Below, piece after piece: positions 15,216 to 23,378 of a DNA stretch of 64,000 nt. The notes beneath the pieces are model-generated. The model was not told the DNA's origin. It worked only from the letters and a program-made list of their open reading frames with translations, and did not search any database. How positions within the stretch are numbered: the stretch's first letter is position 1; each line of letters opens with the position of its first letter. The position numbers were made by a program, and so were the translations under genes. Origin of the DNA: Hyphomonadaceae bacterium (GTDB lineage: Bacteria > Pseudomonadota > Alphaproteobacteria > Caulobacterales > Aquidulcibacteraceae); NCBI GenBank assembly GCA_019753105.1, contig JAIELJ010000003.1, forward strand, positions 434,001-498,000, given 5' to 3'.

Positions 15216-17416
15216 TGATCTATGTGAGCCACGCACGCGCAAGCGCGATAGAAGCTGAGCGCGCGCTTCGCCACGGCAGCACAACGGATGCACTCGAGCG
15301 CACGCTCGCGCGTCTGGTTCTTTCGAGCGATCAGCTTGATCTGGTTCTGCTCGATCGCGAGGGTCGCGTGCTTTCGGTGAGCAAAAGCGCGCTTGAGAAA
15401 ATGGGCTATGACGACGGGCTCGTCGGCAAGGCCTTCGCTGATTACGTACCGCTGCCGCCTGATGCGTGGCGCGACGCGTTTGCCCGCACGCTGCAAGGCG
15501 AGCACGTGCGCCATGCTGAACAAGAAGTGCAGCTCCCCAGCGGCAGACACTATTATGCGTGGGAGACACGGCCTTGGCGCGACGACGATGGCGAGGTCTG
15601 CGGCGTCTTCGTTGCCGGGCGTGACATCACGTCTCTCGTGGAGGCGCGCACCGCGGCGGCGGCGAACCAGGATCGCCTGCTGATGGCGCTCGAAACCGGC
15701 AACGCCGCGGTCTGGGAAGTTGACTACAAGCTGCGCGTCATCAATTGGCACGGCGACGCCAATCCATTGTTCGGCGGCGCCTTCACGTTTGACCAGTTCG
15801 ACAAGAACACAACCCAGTTCATTCACGAAGATGATCGCGAGCCGCTGGCTCGCTACTTCGTGGCGATCGCTGAGGGCGCAGGCGGCTCTATCGAGCATCG
15901 CGTTATCCGCGCCGACGGTGAAGTGACGTGGGCGGAGTCGACAGCGCGCCGTGTTCTTGGCCGCTCCGGCGGCGTGCGAAAGTTGATTGTCCTCTCGAAG
16001 GACATCACTGAACGCAAGCGTCAGGAGTTCGCTTTCATCGGCGCGATGCACCGCGCGGAGGAGGCGCTCAAAGCCAAGCGTGCGCTGTTCGGCGAGGCGG
16101 CATTTGCGGAGGCGCTGGATGAGGCGCAGGTCAATGTCGGCGAAATGCACGAGCGTCTCGAAGCGTTGATTGCGGAAATGGACGCCCGCGACGTTGTGCT
16201 GGCTGAAACGCTCGTGGAGCTGCGCGCGGCGCGTGAGGCGGCGGACTCCGCCAACGTCTCCAAGTCGCAATTCCTGACATCGATGAGCCACGAACTCCGT
16301 ACGCCGCTAAACGCCATTATCGGCTATTCGGAAATCCTGCGTGAAGAAGCTGAAGCGGATGGCCGCGATACAGACATCGCCGATATCGATCGTGTGCTGA
16401 CTGCAGCGCGGCAGTTGCTGCATCTCATCAACGAAATTCTCGATCTCTCGAAGATCGAGGCGGGCCGGATGGATATAGCGGCTGCCGAGTTTGGCATTGC
16501 GTCTCTCGTGAAGGAGGCTGCGGCGACTGTGCGGCCGGCGATCGAAAAGAACGGCAATGTGCTCTCGCTCGATGTGGCTCCGGATGTCGGCAGTGGCGTG
16601 AGCGACGCGTTCAAGCTCAATCAGTGTTTGCTCAACCTCTTGTCGAACGCCGCGAAATTCACGCGCAACGGAGAGATCGCACTTCGCGCGCGACGCGAGA
16701 CTGGCGCTGCGGGCGATTGGATCGAGATATCCGTCCAAGACAGCGGCATCGGCATGACCGAAGAGCAGGTCGCCAAGCTATTCAACGCCTTCGTGCAGGC
16801 TGATGTCATGACCGCGCGCCGCTATGGCGGCACGGGGCTCGGGCTGGTGATCACGCGCCGCATGATGCAATTGCTCGGCGGCGAAGTCGTCGTGAGCAGC
16901 GCGCCAGGGAAGGGCTCTGTCTTCACGTTGCGCTTTCCCGCTGTGCTCGCCGGGCAGTCGGCGCCGGCGCGCGTCGACGCGCACGCCGCCGAGGGGCAGG
17001 GGCGCGCACGCGTCGTGTTGTTGATCGACGACGAGGAAAGCGCGCGTGATCTTACTGCGCGTGCGCTGTCGCGCCTCGGCTTCAGCGTGCACACTGCGAT
17101 TACGGGTGAAGAAGGCATTGCGCTTGCGCGCGCGCTTCGGCCGAGCCTCATTCTGCTCGACATCAATCTGCCCGACGTCAGCGGATGGGACGTCTTGACG
17201 GTGTTGAGCACAGGTGACGCTGGCGACATTCCGGTCATCATCCACTCTGTCGATGACGACCGCCAACGCGCGCTCGCCTCCGGCGCCGCCGAACATCTTG
17301 TGAAGCCTGCCGACCGCGACGTTCTCGCCGCGGCCGTGTTGCGCTTCGCGCTCGCTTCGAAGATTCCAGAGCCGGTCGCGCAGCCGGCGATTAGCCCCCA
17401 CGCGAAATCCGCCTGA
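15155..17416 (+). CDS. Hybrid sensor histidine kinase body (PAS-PAS-HisKA-HATPase-receiver)
   Basis: Membrane sensor kinase whose N-terminal helices are in another frame upstream. The part read from ATG 15155 gives 753 residues. It starts with a last membrane helix (SAIIAAIGGGALMIYVSH), then PAS domains (about residues 40-160 and 165-290) and a coiled-coil linker. HisKA carries the phospho-histidine codon at 16289 (MSHELRTPLNAIIGYSE). The ATPase has NLLSNAAKF, DSGIGMTEEQ and GTGLGLVI. The receiver has its acceptor Asp codon at 17159 (LILLDINLPD) and a lysine in LVKPAD. All catalytic motifs are intact. A single-domain receiver follows 14 bases later and may be its phosphorelay partner. Whether a soluble truncated kinase is made from an internal start is unknown. 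Confidence 0.85.
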   Translation: MAARPDWDSAIIAAIGGGALMIYVSHARASAIEAERALRHGSTTDALERTLARLVLSSDQLDLVLLDREGRVLSVSKSALEKMGYDDGLVGKAFADYVPLPPDAWRDAFARTLQGEHVRHAEQEVQLPSGRHYYAWETRPWRDDDGEVCGVFVAGRDITSLVEARTAAAANQDRLLMALETGNAAVWEVDYKLRVINWHGDANPLFGGAFTFDQFDKNTTQFIHEDDREPLARYFVAIAEGAGGSIEHRVIRADGEVTWAESTARRVLGRSGGVRKLIVLSKDITERKRQEFAFIGAMHRAEEALKAKRALFGEAAFAEALDEAQVNVGEMHERLEALIAEMDARDVVLAETLVELRAAREAADSANVSKSQFLTSMSHELRTPLNAIIGYSEILREEAEADGRDTDIADIDRVLTAARQLLHLINEILDLSKIEAGRMDIAAAEFGIASLVKEAAATVRPAIEKNGNVLSLDVAPDVGSGVSDAFKLNQCLLNLLSNAAKFTRNGEIALRARRETGAAGDWIEISVQDSGIGMTEEQVAKLFNAFVQADVMTARRYGGTGLGLVITRRMMQLLGGEVVVSSAPGKGSVFTLRFPAVLAGQSAPARVDAHAAEGQGRARVVLLIDDEESARDLTARALSRLGFSVHTAITGEEGIALARALRPSLILLDINLPDVSGWDVLTVLSTGDAGDIPVIIHSVDDDRQRALASGAAEHLVKPADRDVLAAAVLRFALASKIPEPVAQPAISPHAKSA

Positions 17417-17430
17417 AAGGTATCAAGAGC

Positions 17431-17790
17431 ATGCGTATCCTCATCGCTGAAGATCATCCCGATAACCGCGAAATGCTGACGCGCCGCTTGGAGCGCCGTG
17501 GCTACGAAGTTCATGTCGCCGAGAATGGCGCGGAGGCAGTCGAGAAAGCGCAAGTGTGCGCGCCTGACCTCATCTTGATGGATATCTCAATGCCTGTGAT
17601 GTCAGGCATTGAGGCGACGAAAGTGCTGCGGCAAACGCCGGCCGTCGCTAACGTGAAGATTGTAGCGCTGACCGCTCACGCGATGGAAAGCGCGCGGCGC
17701 GAGTGCATGGAGGCGGGCTGCGATGATTTCGCGACCAAGCCGGTCGATTTCGCGGGGCTTATCGCGTTGATCGAGAAGCATGCTGCTTAA
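17431..17790 (+). CDS. Single-domain response regulator, DivK/CheY-like
   Basis: A 119-residue receiver with acidic residues E7-D8, acceptor D51 in LILMDISMPVMSG, switch T81 in IVALTAHAM and conserved K103 in FATKPVDF. There is no output domain. The layout and the LTAHAM switch region are like DivK-type cell-cycle receivers, but the match is to the class rather than to DivK itself. It lies 14 bases after the hybrid kinase gene and before the REC-GGDEF-EAL gene, so the three plausibly form one signalling operon linking a phosphorelay to c-di-GMP. Confidence 0.87.
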   Translation: MRILIAEDHPDNREMLTRRLERRGYEVHVAENGAEAVEKAQVCAPDLILMDISMPVMSGIEATKVLRQTPAVANVKIVALTAHAMESARRECMEAGCDDFATKPVDFAGLIALIEKHAA

Positions 17791-17919
17791 CGCGCGCTAA
17801 CCCTTATCCGGCGATATATCCAAAAAGTTCTATCAGCCCTGCGTTGCATTAGCTCGGCCTCAACCAAGCATCAGTAAGATCGCGTTTTGGTGTGGTGTCC
17901 TAAGGGCTCAGGGGAGAAA

Positions 17920-19743
17920 ATGTCCTCGGCGCAAAGCGATGACGGCGCGTCCGTATCGACGCGTCTCGGGCGTATTCTGCTGGTCGATGACCAGGCGCAG
18001 AACCGCGACATGCTCGGCCGGCGTTTGGAGCGCCGCGGGTATGAAGTGGTTTCGCGCGAGAGCGCCGTTGGCATCGAGGATGTGATTGCCGCGGAGGCGA
18101 TCGAACTCGTTCTTCTCGATTGGATGATGCCGGAGCGCTCGGGGCACGATGCGCTGAAGGGCATTCGGCTATTGCACGACGCCGAGCACGTGCCGGTTAT
18201 CGTCGTTACGGCGCTCGACGATGGCGATATCGTCTCTATGGCGCTCGAGGCCGGCGCGAACGACTATATTCCAAAGCCGATCGATCTGCGTGTTCTGACC
18301 GCGCGCGTTAAGGCTCAGCTCGACCGACGCCAGGCCGTTCTCGAACTCGACGCCATCCGCAACGATCTCGAACGCACGGTTCAAGAGCGCACGCAGGATC
18401 TTGTCGCCGCCAACGAGACGCTTTCCGCTGAAGTAAGCGAGCGCGAAGCCGCCGAAGCGCGCGCACAAACCCTAGCGCGCCATGATTCACTGACTGGCCT
18501 CGCCAATCGCCGGCATTTCCTTGAAGAACTCGACCGCCGCCTTGGTCTCGTTGGCCCGGAAACGACCGCGTTCGCGCTGATGTTCGTGGATCTCGATCGG
18601 TTCAAGCCGATCAATGACGTCCACGGCCATGCGATTGGCGACGAGCTTCTCCAGGTGATTGCGGCCCGCCTTTCCGGCTGTCTGCGCGACGATAGTTTCG
18701 CTGCGCGCCTTGGCGGTGACGAGTTCGCTGTGTTGCTCGAAGGGCCAGATGGTCGCGATGGCGTCGCCGCCGCTGCGCGCCGCGTGCTCCACGAATTGTC
18801 AGCGCCAATCCTCGTCAACGGCCTCAAACTCACTGTAGGCGCCTCCATTGGCATCGCCATGTGCCCGGAAGACGGGCGCAATGCTGCTGACCTTCTGCAG
18901 CGTGGCGACGCCGCCATGTTGCGCGCGAAGGAGGACCGCGGCGCTTACAAGTTCTTCGATTCAAGCATCGATGAAGAGCTCAAGTCGAAGGCCGCGCTTG
19001 AAAACGATCTGCGTGCGGCGATCCCGCAAGGCGACATTGTTCCGTATTTCCAGCCGGTGCTGCGCCTCGATGACGGCGCGCTCGCGGGCTACGAAGTTCT
19101 GGCGCGATGGCCGCACCGCGAACGCGGCATGATCTCGCCGGTTGAGTTCATCCCAGTCGCTGAAGAGGCGGGTCTGGTCGATGCGATGTTCTGGGCGCTG
19201 CTCGCGCAAGCGTGCGCGAAAGCGCTGAACTCGCCTGGAGATTTCATGCTCGCGGTGAACATTTCACCGAGCCAAGTGCGCGATCAATGGTTCCCGGAAA
19301 AAGTTCTGCGCACACTGCGCGAAACTGGCTTCCCGGCACAACGTCTCGAAATCGAGGTCACGGAAAGCGCCATGATCGGCGACATTCAACGCGCGAAGTC
19401 AGCGCTGATGTCGTTGAAGAACCAGGGCGTTCGAGTGGCGCTCGACGACTTCGGCACTGGATATTCGTCGCTCTTCCTGCTGCGCGCACTGCCGATCGAT
19501 AAATTGAAGATCGATCGCTCCTTCGTGGCGACGCTCACCACCGACCGCGAGAACGCCACGATCGTTGGAGCGCTCGTTGGGTTGGGTAAAGCGCTTGGGC
19601 TGCAAGTCACAGCGGAAGGCGTTGAAGACGAAGCGACGGCCGACATGCTGCGCGCCATGGGTTGCGAGTTCGCGCAAGGCTATCTGTTCGGCGCCGCGAT
19701 TGAGACTCCGACCTACGATCTGCCACTGCGCGTGGCTGTCTAA
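17920..19743 (+). CDS. REC-GGDEF-EAL response regulator (c-di-GMP turnover)
   Basis: A 607-residue cytoplasmic protein with three domains. The receiver (about 15-135) has acceptor D67 in LVLLDWMMP. A coiled-coil linker follows (about 140-185). The GGDEF domain (about 190-350) has an intact GGDEF at 265-269. The EAL domain (about 365-600) has the signature as EVL (E392), the metal-binding DDFGTGYS near 509, the catalytic lysine in KIDRSF and a late EGVE. Both catalytic domains appear competent, so phosphorylation could shift the balance between synthesis and breakdown. ATG 17920 was chosen because GGGGAG stands just before it. The gene follows a kinase and a receiver on the same strand and converges with the GNAT gene, overlapping it by four bases. 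Confidence 0.9.
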   Translation: MSSAQSDDGASVSTRLGRILLVDDQAQNRDMLGRRLERRGYEVVSRESAVGIEDVIAAEAIELVLLDWMMPERSGHDALKGIRLLHDAEHVPVIVVTALDDGDIVSMALEAGANDYIPKPIDLRVLTARVKAQLDRRQAVLELDAIRNDLERTVQERTQDLVAANETLSAEVSEREAAEARAQTLARHDSLTGLANRRHFLEELDRRLGLVGPETTAFALMFVDLDRFKPINDVHGHAIGDELLQVIAARLSGCLRDDSFAARLGGDEFAVLLEGPDGRDGVAAAARRVLHELSAPILVNGLKLTVGASIGIAMCPEDGRNAADLLQRGDAAMLRAKEDRGAYKFFDSSIDEELKSKAALENDLRAAIPQGDIVPYFQPVLRLDDGALAGYEVLARWPHRERGMISPVEFIPVAEEAGLVDAMFWALLAQACAKALNSPGDFMLAVNISPSQVRDQWFPEKVLRTLRETGFPAQRLEIEVTESAMIGDIQRAKSALMSLKNQGVRVALDDFGTGYSSLFLLRALPIDKLKIDRSFVATLTTDRENATIVGALVGLGKALGLQVTAEGVEDEATADMLRAMGCEFAQGYLFGAAIETPTYDLPLRVAV

Positions 19744-20486
19744 GCGGCCTGGTAGGCAAACCAAACGTTGGGTTCGACATAGCGCCCGACGCCGCGATCC
19801 AGCTCAATCGATACCGGCACAAGCGCGCCCTCGACGGCATACTTGCCGCTCTCATCAAACGTGCGGCCGGTCCACATCTCCCAAAAGCCCACTGGCTCTT
19901 CGACGATCATTGAACGTTCGGCCGGCTTTATGATGCGTCCGCCAGCAGCTGCGTGGCTGCGCAGCCAGGGATCAAAAAGGCGGCCTCTTTCGTCGCTCCA
20001 GCCGATATAGTCATCGATCGCAACGAACGGGTGCTGGTGTTTCGCTGATGGGCGCACCGGCGCAATGACGCCATCCAGGCTCTTGCGCTCCGACAGTGCG
20101 CGGAACTCCTCGATCATGCGCCGGGCGAGGCCCTTGCTGCGGTGAATGCCGGGCACGGAAATGGCGAGGGCGCCGAGCGCATTCTTTGGTTTCGCGCGAT
20201 CGTTGGCTGCGCTCTCAACGATCCAGTCCCAGCCCTCAGGCGGCAGATCGTTGAAGTCGCACGCGACCGGCACGCAATTGCCGACGGCGACTGGATAGCC
20301 GGTCTCCTCGTCGACTAGCACGAGCTGGCAGTCGGCGTGCTCCTCCAGCAGCTCCTGGTAGAAGGCAAAATGGGCGCGCGTGAAATTGAGGAAGCCAAGC
20401 GCGCTCCACGCGGCTTGTTCGATCGCCATCGCTGCTTTGCGCAGCTCAGGGCTGTCGGCGCGCGTCTTAACGGCGTACCGGCTCAT
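19740..20486 (-). CDS. GNAT-type acetyltransferase-like protein
   Basis: A 248-residue cytoplasmic protein. A long N-terminal region (about 1-100) with alternating helices leads into the GNAT-like acetyl-CoA loop, seen as LGALAISVPGIHRSKGLARRMIEEF (R/K-rich turn near 118-130). An unusual C-terminal extension follows (about 150-248) with WSDERGRLFDPWLRSH and MIVEEPVGFWEMWTGRTF. The pattern fits a family of N-acetyltransferase-like proteins with an extra domain, but the substrate is unknown. It overlaps the end of the convergent GGDEF-EAL gene by four bases. The upstream region (20487-20804) is AT-rich and is shared as a divergent promoter region with another GGDEF-EAL gene. Confidence 0.65.
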   Translation of the reverse strand: MSRYAVKTRADSPELRKAAMAIEQAAWSALGFLNFTRAHFAFYQELLEEHADCQLVLVDEETGYPVAVGNCVPVACDFNDLPPEGWDWIVESAANDRAKPKNALGALAISVPGIHRSKGLARRMIEEFRALSERKSLDGVIAPVRPSAKHQHPFVAIDDYIGWSDERGRLFDPWLRSHAAAGGRIIKPAERSMIVEEPVGFWEMWTGRTFDESGKYAVEGALVPVSIELDRGVGRYVEPNVWFAYQAA

Positions 20487-20804
20487 AGGTCACCCAAGTT
20501 CTTCGTTAACCAATATTGACGCCCGGCGCCGCGATTACCCGGTTGCCCCTAGCGATGCTTCAGCGGGCGTCCTTTTCCCTAATAAAGGGTAAAATTCTAA
20601 AGTACAAGCCAAAAGTGAGTATTTACCAATATTAACAGTCACTGAATAGGCGTTAACCATAATGCTGAGCGATATATGGTTACTGAAGTATTCGATACAC
20701 CAATATTGTTGTTCGTTGTGGTGGTCGTAACGCTAAATTCGCATTAGCTGAGATATCAACTGGTTTTGGTACGCATTGTGCCCGGTTAACCTTGGCTTAG
20801 TGAT
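20487..20804. other. AT-rich divergent promoter region
   Basis: About 320 bases whose AT content is visibly higher than the surroundings, especially 20570-20760 (runs such as CTAAAGTACAAG and TTACCAATATTAACAG). ACCAATATT occurs at about 20508, 20626 and 20699. It separates the minus-strand GNAT gene from the plus-strand CHASE4-GGDEF-EAL gene, so both promoters and their regulators should lie here. A CtrA-like site is described separately at 20786. Confidence 0.6.
20786..20800 (+). promoter_or_regulatory. CtrA-like site before GGDEF-EAL gene
   Basis: TTAA-CCTTGGC-TTAG, one mismatch from the CtrA consensus TTAA-N7-TTAA. It ends only five bases before the ATG at 20805. If CtrA binds here it would more likely block than activate this gene. 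Confidence 0.35.
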
Positions 20805-23111
20805 ATGACGCCCTCAAGCGCCAAAACAATTCACTACAGGAATGACTTGCGCCGTCTCACCGGTTTGATCGGTGTCGGCTTGGTTGTTCTTGGTCTGACC
20901 CTCGTCGGCATCGTCGCCTATGCAGGCTGGTCGAGTAACGTGAAGGCCGTCGAGCGCGAGCGCCAGCTTGTGGAAAACGCACTCGACCAGAGCGTTAGCC
21001 GGGTTCTGGACCAGCAGAAGGCGATCGCCTGGTGGGATGACGCGGTCATCAATGCCCAGTCGCGGCCGCTGAACGTCGAATGGCTCGAGACCAATGTCGG
21101 CGTCTATTTCTACGAAACCTACGGCCACGATGAAGTCATCATCGTCGACGCGCAGAACCGTCCGATCTACGCCAATGTCGGCGGCGCCCTGAGCGACCCG
21201 GCTGCGGCCTATGCAAACCATCGCGCCGTCTTCGACCAGATCATCACCGAAGCGCGTGCGGGCGCGAGCGGCGAACTGCGCCGCCGCGACCGCGCCTTCG
21301 TTGAGAGCCAGGGCAATTATAGCGCGCTGCTCGGCGCCAGCTTTGGCCGCTGGGCGGGCCATATCATGCGCGTCGATGGCGAACCTGCTGTCGTGGCTGC
21401 TCTCTCGATCGTTCCCAACCTCGACGCAACGCTCGTGCAAGGCGAGCCTCATCTCATGTTGAGCGTTGTGCGGATCGACGCTGATTTCATGGCCGAAGTC
21501 GGCGGCTCGCTGCTGATCGACGACTTGGCGCTCGCGACCTCCTCGTCGCGGAGTGGGGGCGTGAACTCAGAAGTTTTCCGCGCCGATGACGGCGCCGAGA
21601 TGGGGTATCTCTCCTGGACGCCGCGCCGGCCGGGTCAAACCCTGTTGCTGTTCATCCTGCCGCTGGTTGCGCTTGGGGTTCTGGGCGCAGGTGTTTTCAC
21701 CGTGCTCATGGTGCAGCGCCTGAAGCGCGCGACTGTCGATCTCGCCGACCGCGAAGAGCTGTCGCGTCACCAAGCGCTGCATGACTCGCTCTCCGGCCTG
21801 CCGAACCGCCACCATTTCGTCGAGCGTCTCCAGGAAGCGCTCGATGGCCTCGTGCAATCGCGCAACAACGGACGCGTCGTTGTGGCTTACATCGATGTCG
21901 ACCGCTTCAAGGACGTCAACGACACGATGGGTCACGCCGCGGGCGATACGCTCATCATGGCGGTGGCTGAGCGCCTCCGCACGGCGCTGACCTCCGAAGA
22001 CTTCCTTGCCCGGTTTGGCGGCGATGAGTTCGCTGTCATGCATCGTTCGTGTGATCTGCAGGCTGTCGAAAATCTCTGCGAGCGCATGCGTCACGCGTTC
22101 GACGCGCCGTTCGATGTGTATGGCCAGCACATTCGCATGACGGCCTCGATTGGTGTCGCCACCGCGCCGGAGCACGGCTTCTCGCCGCAAGAGCTGATGC
22201 GGCACGCCGATATCGCGCTCTATCAGGGCAAGAACCAAGGCCGCGATCGCGCCATGGTGTTCTGTGCCGAGATGGCCGCCGAGGTTGAGCAGCGCCGTGA
22301 GGTCGAGCTTGAGCTTCAGGCCGCGCTCGACGCTGAAGAGCTCTATCTCCACTACCAGCCCGTCGTCTCTTGCACACAAAACCGCGTTGCCGGCGTCGAG
22401 GCGCTGCTGCGCTGGTCGCACCCGACGAAGGGGCCGATTTCACCGGCCGTGTTCGTGCCGATCGCCGAAGAGGCGGGGCTTATGCCGGCGCTTGGCGCCT
22501 ACGTGCTCGACCGCGCCTTCGCTGAGACGAAGCGCTGGCCGGACTTGGAAGTCTCGATCAACCTGTCGCCGGTTCAATTCCGCCACGTCGACCTCGTAGA
22601 ACTGCTTGAGCAGCTGATCGTGAAGCACAATGTCGATCCGTCGCGCATCGTTCTCGAGGTTACCGAGGGCGTGCTGATGGAATCGACCGACCGTAATCGC
22701 CAAATCCTCGAGGCGGTGCGCGGGCTGGGCTTCAAGATCGCGCTCGACGATTTCGGCACCGGTTATTCGTCGCTGCGCTATCTCAGCGACTTCCGCTTCG
22801 ACAAGATCAAGATCGACCGCGCCTTCGTCACTGGTATTCAAGAGCGCAAGCGCGCCATGACAATCATTCAATCGGTGGTCACGCTTGGCCGGGGGCTGGG
22901 CATGGGCATCGTGGCTGAAGGTGTGGAAACCGAAGCCGAAGCCTCAGTCATGCGTCTGCTGGGCGTCAGCGAGCTTCAAGGCTTCTGGTTCTCGGCTGCG
23001 GTCGCTGCAGATGAGATCGATGGCCTCGTCGAAGGTTTCGGCGCCGAGAAGGGCGTTGAGGCGCGCGAGCCTGCTGGACTTGCTGCACTCCGCGCTAAAC
23101 TCAGTGGCTGA
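20805..23111 (+). CDS. CHASE4-GGDEF-EAL membrane protein (c-di-GMP turnover)
   Basis: A 768-residue membrane-bound c-di-GMP enzyme. One transmembrane helix (about 20-42) is followed by a periplasmic CHASE4-type sensor (about 45-265) with the family's QQKAIAWWDDAV motif, then a second helix (about 283-303). The GGDEF domain (about 325-485) has intact GGDEF at 405-409. The EAL domain (about 500-740) has EAL at 532-534, an ALDDFGTGYSS motif and KIDRAF, so both activities look possible. It is the last signalling gene in the 9-23 kb cluster and is followed by an autotransporter gene, which suggests surface adhesion or biofilm control. Its start overlaps the region of a CtrA-like box. Confidence 0.9.
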   Translation: MTPSSAKTIHYRNDLRRLTGLIGVGLVVLGLTLVGIVAYAGWSSNVKAVERERQLVENALDQSVSRVLDQQKAIAWWDDAVINAQSRPLNVEWLETNVGVYFYETYGHDEVIIVDAQNRPIYANVGGALSDPAAAYANHRAVFDQIITEARAGASGELRRRDRAFVESQGNYSALLGASFGRWAGHIMRVDGEPAVVAALSIVPNLDATLVQGEPHLMLSVVRIDADFMAEVGGSLLIDDLALATSSSRSGGVNSEVFRADDGAEMGYLSWTPRRPGQTLLLFILPLVALGVLGAGVFTVLMVQRLKRATVDLADREELSRHQALHDSLSGLPNRHHFVERLQEALDGLVQSRNNGRVVVAYIDVDRFKDVNDTMGHAAGDTLIMAVAERLRTALTSEDFLARFGGDEFAVMHRSCDLQAVENLCERMRHAFDAPFDVYGQHIRMTASIGVATAPEHGFSPQELMRHADIALYQGKNQGRDRAMVFCAEMAAEVEQRREVELELQAALDAEELYLHYQPVVSCTQNRVAGVEALLRWSHPTKGPISPAVFVPIAEEAGLMPALGAYVLDRAFAETKRWPDLEVSINLSPVQFRHVDLVELLEQLIVKHNVDPSRIVLEVTEGVLMESTDRNRQILEAVRGLGFKIALDDFGTGYSSLRYLSDFRFDKIKIDRAFVTGIQERKRAMTIIQSVVTLGRGLGMGIVAEGVETEAEASVMRLLGVSELQGFWFSAAVAADEIDGLVEGFGAEKGVEAREPAGLAALRAKLSG

Positions 23112-23378
23112 ACTCGCCCCTGGTGCGGTGCAGCAAAAGTAGTTCGCTTCGTCCGCGAACCGACTGAACCTCTGTCACTTTTCGGACACCGTCCGACGGC
23201 TTTAGCCGTGCGCCGCGCTATGGACAAAATTGCGTTAAGTCGGCATGCCATCCCAGTGCTGCCTGGCCTCACGGCTCGGCGCAAAGCGGGGTGAGGGGGA
23301 GCCGCCAAAGGCGGACAGCCCTCGCGGCGGCTTGAGGGCGCCAACCACCGCATGAATGCGATAGGGGACGGAGCCGGC

